Of a DNA stretch of 64,000 nucleotides, positions 10,267 through 23,600 are shown one piece after another. Below the pieces are notes generated by a model. That model was not told where the DNA came from. It made no database searches and saw only the letters and a list, made by a program, of their open reading frames with translations. The stretch is taken from NCBI RefSeq assembly GCF_003945595.2, contig NW_024104520.1, positions 2,885,501-2,949,500 on the forward strand, read 5' to 3'. The position numbers were made by a program, and so were the translations under genes. Position 1 is the first letter of the stretch; every line of letters starts with the position of its first letter. The stretch comes from Pipra filicauda (lineage: Eukaryota; Chordata; Aves; Passeriformes; Pipridae).

Positions 10267-13200
10267 ATATATTTAGGACTTCTGAGATGTCTAAGAGTGT
10301 CAATAAAGACAGAAGCCTACTATTGAAATAAACACTATTTACTCTAGTGTGTTATTCTGAAAAAAAAATTGTATCCCAGTCTGGAAAACTTCATTGAGTA
10401 TTATGGGATATCTACCATATTAGATTAACTGTAACAGCTATTCTTTCATTACGTGGATTTTCTTAGGGAAGAAATTGTATAAATTTTGTTAGAAAAGTGA
10501 TCAAGATATGCTGGGTAAGGAAGTTAAATTAGGATTAATCTAGTACAAAGCCTCACTCTTTTCAAATTTAGATTCTGTTACATTTATGATATGGTAACCA
10601 CAACTGACCAACCACTGCTTTGCATTTTTTCCAACATTAGCCTGAAAAACTCTACTGTATTACTAAAATAAGGCATATTCATTTTTGTTCTGTTTGTGAC
10701 TGAGATCTTTACTGAAGATCAAAATGATCTATAAATGCATCAAGTGCCTTTTATAGGTATTGAAATCCTGTAATTTGTTCTAATCATATAAAGTCCGCAT
10801 AGAGCTGAGACTGTACATATAGAGTCTTCAATGTGATATGTGGTACTCAATTGCTCAAGCTATTACTTCATTGAGCCTAAATGGTTTTTGCAGCATGTAG
10901 TGAGAAAATTACCTGAATTAGATGAAAAAGAAGTCCTAAAAATGTTAATATTTTTAAGGATATTATAAGGCTTGTTTACTGTTGTCAAATATTCTATCAT
11001 GTCTTTTTTTTTAAGGTTAATAACCTTCTCCATATCTTAATTTCACCATAAATCAAGATTATTTATTAAAAGATTATTTTATCTGTGATGTCGCAGCTTC
11101 AAATATACATACAAAACACATGCATGTGAAATAAAAATGGAAGTAAAACATATTCCTCCTACATGAGAAACAAAATCACAAACGATAAGGGGAAAATAAA
11201 GTACATATATGTAAACTTTTATTGTATAAATTCAAAATTATAATACAAAATCCAGAATTGTTTTATATCTGCTTATTTCTGGTACCTCCAGTTGAGAAAT
11301 TTCTTCAGCTTATTTTTGATAGTCACTGACAAATCAGCTGGGCAATAATTTCTTTTGGAATTCAGAAAACACAGTTAATAGAATCTGTATTCCTTGATTG
11401 CATAAAATAACAAAGTGTGTTATGGTCTCCAGCAACATTTAAAGTTAAAGGCATCTTGAACCATAATTTCAGCAGCAGTACCATCCTGTCATTTTAACCA
11501 GATATGAGCTAAATTACTCGTAGTCATGTACCATATTTTGAAGATCTGTTAAAATTTGTTTCATGGTTCAGTGCCCTAGAAAACATTCAAAAGTAAACAG
11601 AAGATATGATTATTATCACATGAGAGTAATGAATTGGTTAATGTCTAATTATTTCCATATTTCAAGGTAAACTATTTGTCTAGTTTTGCTGGTCTCATAG
11701 GTCTATTGGATTGTTTTCTATTTCTAATTTTTATTTTTTTTTTTTAGGTTGGAAGGATGGAAAAGAAGGGAAGAAGGGAAGAGATCTGTTTTGATGCTTA
11801 ACATTAGGTGGGTGTGATTGAACAGAAGTTGGTTGCTAGTGGTAAAACTGGAGACAAATTAAGTAGCTGGCTTTCAAGTGTGAAAATGTTAGAAGTATTG
11901 CTCAAAGTCCTGTGTGTGGCCCTTATGTTTCAGTGTTATTTCATATAATTATTAAGCTGAATAATCTTCCACTCTGACATATTCTGAACTGAGAAAATAC
12001 AATTACAAGTTTCTTGTAAGATACTTGTGATATCACTTTTAGAGATGCATTAAACTTATTTTGGACATGTGTGGAAAAAGAGTCCAAGTTGAGGGTTAAC
12101 AGCATTCAAAATTTGCTCATATCCTTGTTTTGACCCTTTGTACCAATGATGTTTCTCATTGTTATCATGCAAGAAATTCTTCAGATTAAAAGAGGACACA
12201 AAGGGGCACATTTTTCAAGTGTAACAGGGAGACCAGGACTGAAAATGAAAGGGAAAAAACCAAAGCCAGCAAGTATAATCTGATCTGAAGCCTGTGAGTA
12301 GCTTAATGAAATGGCTTAATTGCTTAATAAAAATTTCAAGCATGGGAAAAAACCTGAGTAAACTGATAATACATTAGGAAGCAGTGGGTGAGATATTTTA
12401 TCTCCATTTTAATTGTTCTAATCTTTGTACGCATACATAAAAATGCTGATAACTGAGTTGAGACTTCTGGAATTTAAACCACACATATTTTTTTATCAAG
12501 GCTTTTAGCAGCCTATGTGTCTCAAAAGCTTGATAGAAACTAGATAGCCTCAGTAAACTGTCCTGTTAGATCGTCAAGCCTGAGGCAAGCACATACAGCT
12601 ATGCACACTCACTAACTTAAAAAACAGGAATTAAATAAATAAATAAATAAATAACAAAAGCACTTTGAAATCTGTTCTGTTTTCTTCCAAATCCATTTTT
12701 GACCTAATACCTTTCAGAAGAAAATGTCTTTCCTGAGGGCATTTAGCAAAGTGCTTTGGCAGTGGAAAAGACCACTCATACTCCCTTGTTTTCCATTTTG
12801 AAAACCAGTTAATGTATTGCTACTATTTGTGCTAGATTTTTGTTTATTTCTTAACACTGGGGTAACATACTGAGTATGCATTCCCCTTATCCTGTTTTTC
12901 TGCTATTTATAAAAGGCTAACTGTTGTAAGTAGCTATTACAGATGTTATTTGAGTTGCATTGGGCATTGCTAATGAAAAACATTGAATTACAATGTTTTT
13001 GACATTTGTGGCAGACCACATTGAACAAAAGCTGCTTTTAAACAATTAATCAAAGTATCTAATATTTTTCCAAATTTGAAAAATTACTGTCCTTTAATTA
13101 TTTTTTTACTGAAGTGTTAAACAAGTGTTTTACTAAAATTTATTCTACATTTAAGTTCATGACTCCCAGCCTCCAAACAGAAAATATTCTTTCTAGCAAG

Positions 13201-15057
13201 TTGCTAAATCTATTTCTTTGAGAGCATTCTAATTTGTTGGTTCTATTTGTTGATGAAAATAAGCTGCTGAGAAGTTCATTAAGTTACAGATAATGGACTG
13301 AACTTTTCCTACAGATGGATTATATGCCATCTTTATTTTGTAGCTGTAGCTCACAAAGTCTAGCATCTACCACCTCAATTTTATTTTCATTCAGATAGCA
13401 GTATTATTCTGAGTTGTTATTCTCTTAGCATTCATGCAGCAGATACAGTGTGTGAAAGCTGGTAAATTATTGCCAGAAGTTCCAGCGTTGTCACTGGTTT
13501 GGTGATGGTATTTCTGACAGCTCTGGTCTTTACCTGGTAAATAAGTTATACCAGTAAAAAGCTAATATAAAACATTTTACAACTAATGTATATGAATAGG
13601 TAGCTTAATTTCTGGTAAGACAAAGACTTTATAATCCTAAAAGCAGGAAAGTTTGGAATGGGGCTAAAATAGCACAGGATTTACTATGCAAAGAGTTTGC
13701 TGCAAAAAGTGAACTCTTTAAAGGAGCGCTGAGTTGAGTGTAAGGGACAAGCTTTGGGGCACAAAGCCATTTAATCTATTGTGGCAAAGCAGGAAAAGAG
13801 CTTCTTAAGCAACAAAAGGCCAAGCCCCAGGTTTGGCATTTCAGGATAAGAAGCAAAGGATAACATTTCCCACTTCAGAACTTTGCCCTTTAGATTCATA
13901 AGAGCTCTTTTTTTTGTTTGTTTCACTGACAATAAAGTTCACTGCAAGCAAGAGGGAGATGTTACTGCTTTACTTGTACTACTATAGTCACACACCTGTA
14001 TTTACAATTAGAAATCAATCAAAGATTTGTTTCTATATAACACTTTCAAAGCTCAGTTTATACTATTTTTGTCTCTTGCTTACTACCTAAATTAATGCTT
14101 CTGGCCCTATGAGGATCGCTAATATTGCTTAAAAATTAACAGAGGATTTCTCTTCCACCTTTATGCTCAACATTGCATTAACAACGTGCTACTTTACTAA
14201 ATCAGTACAAAGTTGTTCAATGATTCCTTTCTTAATTTCAATTTCCACACTTCTTCTGTATAATAATTAATCAGTATAGAAGATACCATAGGAAAATGTA
14301 GGGTTTGTATTTTCAAGTGGAATATAATGGGATGTCTAAACCACTACCCTTACAGTCTTATAGATATAGAAATATCCTTACAGTCTTATAGCTATGGAAA
14401 GGCAACTGTGATTGATGTCTAAATTGCTTACAGGTTGTTATGCAGTCTTATGTTTTGTCTAACAACACCACAGAATAAAGAAACAACAAAAAATCTTTGC
14501 TTAAAGCTGTGTTCTCTTCAGCAGTGTCATTCACACCAAGAAAAAAATCTTTATGTTTTTAAAAACACTAGAGCATTCCGTCTCTCACTGTCTAAGGTCT
14601 TTGTTGACTCACTTGTATTTTCAGACTTCATGTCTACATTTCTTTGCCTCATGTTTGCCTAGCAGGCATATGCCGACACCCCCACCTCTCTCACAAGGAG
14701 TTAGCTTGTGTCTGGTGTATTTAAGCAGTTGTGGTGAGCTTTGGGAATAGCTCTGATGGAAATAGCTATGATAAACAGGACTTCTTGTGGATTTTATGCA
14801 GTTCCATACACCATTTTCCTTCTTGACAGTTAGACTTTACTATACAAGAAAGCTCTGCATTTAATGAAATTTAGAATTTCAGAAGTGGTTTTCCATACAC
14901 ATGAGAAAAAAGAAGTATTCCTACGTATCTGGAGAGATGTCTGTAATTACACTGACTATCAGTTTAATTAAGTCAACAACAAATAACGTATTCATAGATT
15001 ATGTTACTTTTCTCATTTGTTTATTTGTACATTGTTACTTAGCATAATTTTACCACT
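10267..15057. other. Anonymous AT-rich DNA with minor simple repeats
   Basis: About 4.8 kb of AT-rich sequence. It contains an (AAAT)n microsatellite at 12632-12653 and a local 28-bp duplication at 14348-14403 (unit beginning CCTTACAGTCTTATAG). The segment at 13680-13870 is somewhat richer in G and C, but I recognise nothing in it. Frames at 14435-14750 have no domain signature. Confidence 0.55.
12632..12653. repeat. (AAAT)n microsatellite
   Basis: Five and a half tandem copies of a 4-bp AAAT unit. Confidence 0.95.
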
Positions 15058-15493
15058 TGGTAAAAAAACCTGGGACAGGGTTAATTTTTGCAGTAGCCAA
15101 GAGGCAGCATGGCTAGGACCACCTCATGTAATTTTCTGGGAACGGGGGAAGGGGTCCCTTCTGAGTCGGGGTAGCCAGGCAGTGGTTGGGCGGCATCAGG
15201 TTTTGTCATGCTCTTCTTATATAGTAGTGCGTATTTGCATATGAGTTTTTCTCCTCTCTTGTACACTTCTGTTAGGAGTATTGTTGCTGTCATGGTTCCT
15301 TTTTCTTATCTCTTTGCTGTTTCCAGTAAATTCTTCTTGTCTAAACCTGTGATCTTCATCTTTTGTGCCTCCAGTTCTCCCTTCCAGCCCGCAGCTGGTG
15401 GGAGCAAGAGGGGGAAGTGAGTGAGCAGTGTGTGGTTTAGAGTAGTTTAAGTGGGAACAATAAATTGGAGAATACCGTTCCTAAACCATGACA
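15058..15493 (+). mobile_element. Avian ERV solo LTR, plus orientation (copy H1)
   Basis: Plus-strand LTR with the opening GGGACAGGGTTAATTTTTGC, the AGTAGCCAAGAGGCAGCATG box and a terminal CCTAAACCATGACA ending in CA at 15493. It aligns along its length with the reverse complement of copy H2 (16159-16542). The first 15 bp are degenerate, with TG at 15058-15059. The flanking five bases are CCACT on the left and CTACT on the right, a 4/5 match consistent with an aged 5-bp target duplication. Internal viral sequence is absent, so this is a solo LTR left by recombination. The frames at 15017-15420 are LTR shadows. Confidence 0.72.
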
Positions 15494-16158
15494 CTACTCC
15501 TGTCCCTGGTAACTGTTAATGCCAATAATGTCAGAGTTTGAACTGATACTGTATTAGAATTTCAGAAATGGTGAAAACTAAAACAAATTATATAGTTCTA
15601 ACTAAAAGTCCTTTCGTAAATTACATGCAGGTTTGTACGTTGGCTGATGTTTCTCAAGAACAGAAAGGTTGGTCTGTGTTTGAGTCGTGATTACTTATGA
15701 TGCCTTATAACACTTATGACACTTATATAATGTCCACAGTGGTACAGGTAGTTTGGGAGTTTCACACAGGTATTTTTGAGATAAAACAAAATATTTCGTA
15801 AATAACCATTAGTGGGGAAAAAAAAAGTTAAACAAATATATTGGGCAGAGTGGGCATGGATTTTGTCACAAGATGTGTTGCACAGAGATACACAAACAGT
15901 GTTTGATGAGAATGGACTGAGTAAACTGAAGTCATCTTTAGTCCCTTAAGGAAAAAAAAACACCAAACCAGTCCAACTCGTATCTCGTATATCTATCTAT
16001 ATATCTGAATGTATGTATGTATTAGCAAATATTATTCTATAAAAATTCCCATAGGTATTGTTAGAACCTTCAATTTATGATTTTGGCCAGTGGAAAACTA
16101 TTCAAATAATATGATATTCTCATATGCTAAGACTGGATTTAAGTTCCATTTTGGAACA
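15494..16158. other. Spacer between the inverted LTR pair
   Basis: About 665 bp of AT-rich DNA separating two LTRs of one family in opposite orientation. A short TATC/TATG-rich microsatellite lies near 15983-16020. No coding potential seen, and no retroviral genes, so this is not the body of an ERV. Confidence 0.65.
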
Positions 16159-16542
16159 TGTTGTGGTTTAGGAATGGTACTCCCTAATTTAGTGCTCCCA
16201 GTGAGACTCTCCAAACCATGTACCACTCACTTGTCCCTCTTCCCTTCCCCATGTGGCATGGCAGAAAGGAGAATTGGAGGTAAAACAGCTAAAGATCACA
16301 GGTTGAAATAAGAACAATTTACTTGCAAGAAGAATGAGATAAGAAAATGAACAATGATGGCAACAATACTCATCCCCAGCACTACTGGACTGCTCCCTCC
16401 AAAGTGCTACCGAATGTGGAAGGGAGCCCTTCCCCTATCCCCTTAAAAGCATGTGAGGTGGTATAGAATATCCTCTGGATCCTAGCCATGCCTCCTCCTG
16501 GCTACTGCAAAAATTAACCCTGTCCTGACCAGAACCAGGACA
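16159..16542 (-). mobile_element. Avian ERV solo LTR, minus orientation (copy H2)
   Basis: The plus strand begins TGTTGTGGTTTAGGAATGG and ends AACCCTGTCCTGACCAG... GGACA at 16542. Read in reverse it matches copy H1: GGACAGGGTTAATTTTTGC, GCAGTAGCCAGGAGGAGG and the terminal CCTAAACCACAACA. The flanking pentamers (GAACA and GAAGT) match at only three positions, so the target duplication is decayed or the ends are slightly off. The frame at 16090-16311 is LTR-derived. Confidence 0.72.
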
Positions 16543-17140
16543 GAAGTGAATGCAAATCTTTCCCCTGGACTAGTGATAATAACATGACTGAACATCATAT
16601 TATCGCTTAGTAACATTTTTTCCCATCTCTCTTTCTTGACAAGGATTCAATATCTGCAATATACCATACTAAGGAAAGAGGTGTGATAAAAACACTTCCA
16701 ATCACAGTGTTTTTTAAAATCTCCAAAAAGACTTGACAAAAATAATATTTTAACAAAATGACATTTTTTGTACTCTTTTTTCCATAGTCTGTCTGTGTGT
16801 GTGTATGTCCTGTGGTTTTGAGGGTTTTTTGTATGTGGTGCCTTTGAATTTTTAGGATTTTTAACTTTTTGCAGATTTTAATGTAGCCGTGTAGTCTGTC
16901 ACACTTTAGAATAGCAGTTAACACTTACCAAAACCTATTCCCCCATTTCATGTTGAATCTTCTAAATTCTTTAGACTTGTTTAGACTCCTTTCAAGGCAG
17001 GAGTATAATAAACACATTTTGTTTAAGAACATATACACCTCAGGCCTGAACAACAAGATACCATGATAGTCAGAGTTCCAGTTCAAGCCTGGAACCTTGG
17101 AGAAGCTCCAAAGACAGTATATGCCATGAAGAAGAGGAAG
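16543..17140. other. Anonymous AT-rich DNA
   Basis: No repeat family or gene recognised. The minus-strand frames at 16607-16924 and 16925-17176 have no domain signature. Confidence 0.5.
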
Positions 17141-17360
17141 ATGAGGAAAAAAGGGGTCTTGGGACCTCCGACTCAATTTCCAGGGAGGCGTGCCGGGGGG
17201 TGGGCGGCAAATCTAGGGGCAGGTAGTTCTTGGATCAGACCGCAAATTGTGGAACCCCTGGACATGGGCACGTGCCTTTTTTGTACTACTCGTGCCAGAA
17301 GGCCTCCATTAAAGAGCTGTTCTCTACCTTATCTCTACTAAATTAGTCTGGTGAGTTTTT
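17141..17360 (+). mobile_element. Possible ERV LTR fragment (R/U5-like)
   Basis: A GC-richer patch whose 3' part reads like an LTR polyadenylation region: GGCCTCCATTAAAGAGCTGT includes an ATTAAA signal, followed by a short pyrimidine-rich stretch and TTAGTCTGGTGAGTTTTTTG. The change in composition from its AT-rich surroundings supports an inserted element. I see no target duplication, no partner LTR and no viral genes, so this is tentative. Confidence 0.35.
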
Positions 17361-19524
17361 TGGCTCCTGGTCTTTAGGTTTGGGGTTTTTGTGTATCTGT
17401 GTGTGTATGTGTGTGTGTTAAAAGTTTTGTAGGGTTTTGCTACCTTTTTTTCTTTCCTCTTGAATTTATTAACTTATACTTTCCAGCTTTTGAAACTATG
17501 TGTGTCCTATAGTGTTGCTATGGTTGTCATTTTCACAGTGAATTGCTTTCATGCATTCCTTCTTCTATCTTTTTTTTTTTTTCAGTTCTAAAGAAAATTT
17601 CACCAATGGTCTTCTAGATATCATTCTCTCAGCTGATGGAATCCCTTGTTCAGTGCAGGTTTTCTTCTATCATTGTGAATACTTTGTTGTTAGCATTCCG
17701 GTTTATTGTATTTATACATCCAAACAAGCTTCTTGTAAAGCTAGAAAGTAGCAGGATTTCTTTTTCACAAAAAGTTAAAGTATATACATTTATTAGCAGT
17801 ATAAATGAATTTTTACTATTTCCACTTTTGCTTTATTGAAAGTGCTCAGTGGATTTCGTGGTTAATATTTTAAAATAATGCATCTGGAAGGAAGCTACCA
17901 GATTTAATTTAAATTTACACTCTTTTATCAAAACATATGTAATTTTAAATGCCTAAATTCATATCATTTTATGTTAGCTCAAAAGGAAGTGACTGTTGAC
18001 AAATGTAAAGAGAAGGCAAAGAAATGCACAAGTGGAGAATTCTGGATCTGTAGATGATACACAGCTAACTTCAGAAAGGAAAAGACAATTCAGTTACAAT
18101 TATGTTACATTTAAACACAATATTTGAAAGCACTTCTGTAAACATTTTTGTAACTATCATTTGCAGTGTTCTTTGAGTAGCAACTTGACCTTGATACAGT
18201 CAAGAAGAAAAAGAAAAATAGAGGAATAAAAAGGTATTTTGCAAGCAGAATGTGAATAAATTCATCTTCCTTACTATCTCGCTCCTTAGAGCACAACTTC
18301 AATGAAGTTTACTTGTTTCAAAATAGTCAAGTGTTCTGATCTGTTGCAGTAAAATATGTTTTGAATCATAAGCTGGGGGAGAAAACACAGCTTTCTTAAA
18401 ATTACAGTTGGAGGGGGTATAAAAACAGCCACAACCCTGCATGTTCAAATGCAGTAGTGGATTGTTATTGAGAGGGGAAGAGATAATGATAAAAATCGCA
18501 GGGAAGAATGATTTGCAAATGTTACAATAAAATGAGCCAAGTTTTACTTTTAAAGTGGATTTTTAATTCACTCTATCAAATAGAATTTTTCCTGTTGTGT
18601 TGCCTTTGACTCTCTACAACATCATGAACAAATAAAAATATTACTTTGAATATTGACATATATCTGTATAGTTTTTGTTTTATATATATTGTTATAGAGT
18701 TTTATATGATTTACATCCATTCAGGACATGAGTCCATAGCACAGCTATCCCAAGAGAAACCTGAAAATTGTAGTCAAAATAATGTATTTGATCACCAAGG
18801 GTAAATACTGCCTCCGAGAAAGTAAGTTTTATTTCCTCATTATAAAGAGCAGCTTATAGCAAGTTCAATAAAATGATAAATTTTTCTTATACTACTGAAA
18901 AGTCTTTACTTTGATGAACAAAATTCATTGATGAATTAAGATGACAAATGTAAATAACTGTTTGTGACACCCTATGGAAAATTTAGACAAATAATGTACT
19001 ATAAAAGAAGAAAAATTTGACTGGTTTTGTAGAGGATTAAAATCCTCAAATTACTACCAACAACACAGTAGTGGCTTGCAACCACAATAGTGGCTTGCAA
19101 CTATTAGGTATAAGAGTCAGATTCATATCTTTATTTCATAAAAAATGAATGTTTATAGAAATTCCCCAATATTATAAATTTAATTGAAGTTTAAATTGAT
19201 AACTAAACTTAACAGCATCTTGCAGCTGTGGAAATATGCTTCTGAATTTGGTGATTTCAAGAAATTAATTAATCTATTGTAACTATCTATATATTTATCC
19301 TACTGAAGAGCAAAAAATTTTTGTGGTGATCTCACAGCCAAATCAGAAGCAGCCACCCATCACTGAGTTATTTATTACCTGGTGAGAGATTTGACAAACT
19401 GGAAAAGAGCATCTCTTGTAAATAGAAGTCCTTTTCTCAGTTTCACCTAATTGCTATGGAAATGAAGGAAGAATGTAAACCTTCAGTTTAATTTTTCCAA
19501 GTTAGCAATTTTAATTTACCTTAC
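17361..19524. other. Anonymous AT-rich DNA
   Basis: Contains a short (TG)n run at about 17398-17419 and a 20-bp local duplication at about 19069-19100 (unit AGTGGCTTGCAA). No gene or repeat family recognised. Confidence 0.55.
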
Positions 19525-20080
19525 GGAATCACAGAAACACAGAGTATACCAAGTTGGAAGATACCCAAAAGGATCATTGAGTCCAACTACTGGTCCTGCA
19601 CAGGACCATCCTCAAAAGTCACACTATGTGTATTGTCCAAAAGCCTCTTGAACTCTGGCAGGCTTGATGTTGTGACCACTTCCCTGGGGAGGCTGCTCCA
19701 GTGCCCAACCAATCTCTGGATGAAGAGCATTTTTCTAATGTCTAACCTAAACCTCCCCTGACACAACCTCAGACCTTGGGTCCTGTCTCTGGTCCCCATA
19801 GAGGAGAGATCAGTGCCTGAACCCCAACTACCCCTCGTGAGGAAGTTGTAGAGTGGGATGAGGTCTCCCCTCAGTCTCCTCTTCTCCAGACTGAACAGAC
19901 TAAGTGACCTCAGCTGCTCCTCATATGGCTTCCCCTCAAGGCCCTTCCCCATCTTCATGGCCCTCCTTTGGACACTTTCTAATAGCTTAATATCTTTTCT
20001 AAACTGCACACAATGTTCCAGGTGAGGCCACATCAGTGCAGAGCAGTGCAGCACAATCCTCTCCCTCAACAAGCTGGCGA
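19525..20080 (-). mobile_element. CR1 LINE 3' part (type with TGGACCATCC-like tail region)
   Basis: Minus-strand CR1 copy covering the end of the reverse-transcriptase ORF and the 3' UTR. The frame on the minus strand at 19587-20072 reads continuously for 161 codons and contains CR1 C-terminal landmarks: HLEHCVQF, LESVQRRAMK, the [18 protein letters not shown] box, GRFRLDIRK and the tryptophan-containing HWSSLPREVV. Its 3' tail (GGAAGATACCCAAAAGGATC, CTGCACAGGACCATCC) differs from that of the neighbouring CR1 at 20191, so it belongs to another CR1 subfamily. The same tail type recurs at 51671. It is 5'-truncated, and the open frame has no function of its own. Confidence 0.9.
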
Positions 20081-20190
20081 TGCTTTATCTAATATCTGAA
20101 AAGGCAAATACAACTATGTTTAACTCACTACTTTGCAAATCTCTGTTTAATTTACAAAATACTGCAAAAACACTTATTTAATTTATTAAT

Positions 20191-20637
20191 CATAAAATCA
20201 CCAAATCATTAAGGTTGGAAAAGATCTCCAAGATCATTGAGTCCAACCTTTGATGACTACCTTGTCAACTAGACTATAGCATCAAGTGCTACATCCAGTC
20301 ATTTCTTGAATACCTCTAGGGATGGTAATTATACCACCTCCCTGCACAGCCTATTCCAATTCTTGTCAACCTCTTCAGTGAAGAAATTCTTCCTGATGGC
20401 CAAGTCTAACATCCCCTGGCACAGCTTGAGGCTATATCCTTGTCCTGTTTCTGGTTGCCTGGAGAAGAGGCTGACCCCCACCTAGCTACAACCTCGTTTC
20501 AGGTAGTTGTAGAGAGCGATAAGGTCTCCCCTGAGCCTTCTCTTCACCAGACTAAACAACCAGAGCCCCCTCAGCAGTTCCTCATATGACTGATTCTCTA
20601 GACCCTTCACCAGCTTCATTGCCCTTCTATGGACTTG
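20191..20637 (-). mobile_element. CR1 LINE 3' part (second subfamily, degraded)
   Basis: Minus-strand CR1 with the tail CACCAAATCATTAAGGTTGG, AAGATCTCCAAGATCATTG and GTCCAACCTTTGATGAC, then the reverse complement of the conserved ORF end (TCTCCCCTGAGCCTTCTCTT). Only about 110 bp separate it from the copy at 19525, and both point the same way, but their tails show two separate insertions. Stop codons and indels break the frame. Confidence 0.88.
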
Positions 20638-23600
20638 TTAGGAAGATACAGAGGGTCGTTGTCCAAGACTGCTGTGCTGTACCTGTCAAAGGTACTGAAA
20701 TCTTCCTAAACAATGCTTGTTTTAATACTCCTTAATAATTTACTACACAAAATTCTTATTCTATCACAATATATTTGGAAGATCTCTCATTTGAAAAACA
20801 TTTCATTTGCATTTGAATATACATATGTTAACTGTGAATAAAAATGGACCTTCTGTTTTTCTGTTAACATCATGTATAATGATAGTAGGAAAAGAGGAAC
20901 CCTCATGAGTTCAAATAAAGACTCTTAGCACTAAAATACATATATCCTTAATATGAACCATTAGGTTAAATAAAATATAGACGTATGTATCTCTAAATCT
21001 AAGGTATGAGCAATTAATATAATAATGGTAAAAGTTTAAAGGTAGCATCATTGTGCAATTTGGCCCAGACCAAATTTAATCTAAAACTTTTTTAAGACAA
21101 GAGTTATTGACCTGATTCTTCAATACCCCACAGACTCCTCTCTAAAGCTTAGTTTCTGTATTACCTTTTGAAGTTGTTGGAGGATAGGTGAGCAGTTTGC
21201 ACTACCAACAGCCTAATTAGGAAGAATAATGTCTCTTGGGACAAGAAAACCTTCTTCATATTCAATCACCCAGTCCAAAAATATACAGGGTGGAGTAATG
21301 AGTCTTAAAAATGCCAATTTAGTGAGTTTCTAATCACAGATACTTCATCAGCTGACAAAATAAAAACCTCAGTAGCTATAGCACTTCAAAATCTAGGACG
21401 ATTTACATGTAATTTCGGGAATCAGCAGGGATACACAGCTGGATAAAAATAAAAAGCATGCTGTAATTGAAAATTGCCTTGCAGCTTGTTTGTGACTAAA
21501 ATGAACTTTAGTTCCTTGAAATCTTGTTTAACAATTAAATCTGTTTTACTTAGGCAATGAAATATTGTCTATTGTCCTTGAATGATAAAACCAGTATAGT
21601 CATGCTTTAACATTTCATGCTAATTGAACGCGTGTACATACAAAAAATTTGCAAAATCCATATTCAACAATTTGGCTTTTATTTGAAATATAATATATTT
21701 AAGAAATGCTTTCTCACACTAGAAGAGTCTGTGGTCATCCATAATAAGTATTAAAGAATTTTGGTGACAGTCTGTTCTGTTGTGCACAAAAAAAAAAAAA
21801 AGAGTAATTGTACCTCTTTACACTTAATACAGCAATTTTGTCCAAAAGCCAGGGTGATAACTTTACCCAAAACCTGATTGAGTCTAAAAGTTTGACTTAA
21901 ATTTAAAGTTAGCCTCTACTAGAGTTCTTGTTTATTTTCAATTTTTGTGTGTGTTTGGCATGTTGAATAGATAGATTGAGAAGGATGAGAGCTGATTCTC
22001 TTGCAATAAAACAGCCTTCAAGAGACTTCATCTTTTATTTTTTTGTTTGTTTTCAGAGATTATTTTATTAGTTTTTGAGTTAAAATAATGTTAAGAAACA
22101 GTTGCAAATAAAACTTGAGAACTTATAATTCTTAGAGCCATTTTCACTATAATGTTTCATCTGGTTTATTTGTTTGTTTTTGCATTCAGATGTAATGACT
22201 CCTCAGTCCTCACTAGGTTTATATAGGGAAGATAAAACTTGAATTAATAAGGTAAAAAATTAAATAACAATTACAATTATTGAATCAGAAAGAAAAGGTT
22301 TGTAACATTAAAAAAACAAAACTCCAAAAGCCACAGGGAAATTAATAATGTAAATTCTAATCCTCAGCAGAAAAATAACCTTTCTTATGCATATCCTATC
22401 CTAAAATATGCACACACGATACCCATTTTATTATTTTTCTTATGTGCTTTTCTTCAGTATATACTTCTATAATTAGGAATTACCTAAAATTAGAATTTTA
22501 ATAAGATATATACTCAGAAGATAGCAATAATATTGAAATAATTTAAAGTGTTTAAATTTGTAACTGAATTAGTAGCTATAAAGTTGGGTTTTTTCAACCT
22601 TTTGTTTAAATCCATTTCTAGGATGTATTCAGTTCCAGATAATTGATATATCATTCTAATAATTCTAAGGAATCAAGAAGACCAAGCTATGGTCTCTACA
22701 GAGAGCTTCCTGGCAAAGAACAGATGACCTGCAACACTTGGGTTGCTATTGCTACACTGAGTGAATAAATGAAAATGGCCTGAGAGGACAAGGCAGAGTG
22801 TTTGTAGCTTAAAGACAGTGAATTTTCACTCCAAAATGACTGGAAATTAAAAAAAAAAAAAATCATATGTGGAAAGGTTATTCAAAACAGCCTGATTGAA
22901 ATGCACTACAAAAGGTGCTGAAAGGTCACTTGAAGACTCAAGTGAAAAACAAGGACGTTAAGCAAGACTAAATTAGAAAACAGAGAGGAAGATACAGGAA
23001 AGAGAAACAAATGAAGGAATATTAAAAAAAAAAAAAAGAAAAAAAAAGAAAAAAGAAAGGGTATATACACGTCCAATAAGTAATTTGGGGAATAAGGTTC
23101 ACTAGCTGCAAAAATAAAGCACTCATTGCCACTATGTTTTAAAAACATGGAGAGAAAACTGAAAGTAACTGTTACAGATGTAACTAAATAATTTAAGCTA
23201 CAAAGCAATGCCATTTTATTATTATTATTATTATTACTATTATTATTATTATTACCATTAGCTGGATTTTAATCAAGGAAATATTTTTGTTCATATCCCA
23301 GTTACAGAAAGTTCAGGATGTAGCACATCAACTGCTAGCTACTATACCATTAGTCAGTAAGTCTGATGTTCTTTTCAGATTACAAAATCCAGGTGCTCTG
23401 AATGACAGAATATATTCCACAAGAAAAATACATGTTTTAAATTTAGAATTCTATTTTCTGGGCAATTTGATGAAAAAAAGTCTGCAATGCTAAATCTACG
23501 GGGTAACACTAAAAATTCAGATTAGTATGTACTCCTAGCATGTTTCTAATGGTCTTTACGGTTACTCTCACTTGTACTTACATTATTGACACATTTTAAA

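Noticed and set aside
15058..16542. The two LTRs as the paired ends of one provirus
   Set aside because: They are in opposite orientation and the 665-bp spacer has no retroviral sequence; proviral LTRs are direct repeats.
22906..23214. Phenylalanine-rich minus-strand frame resembling a membrane protein
   Set aside because: Generated by A-rich tracts; hydrophobicity follows from composition.
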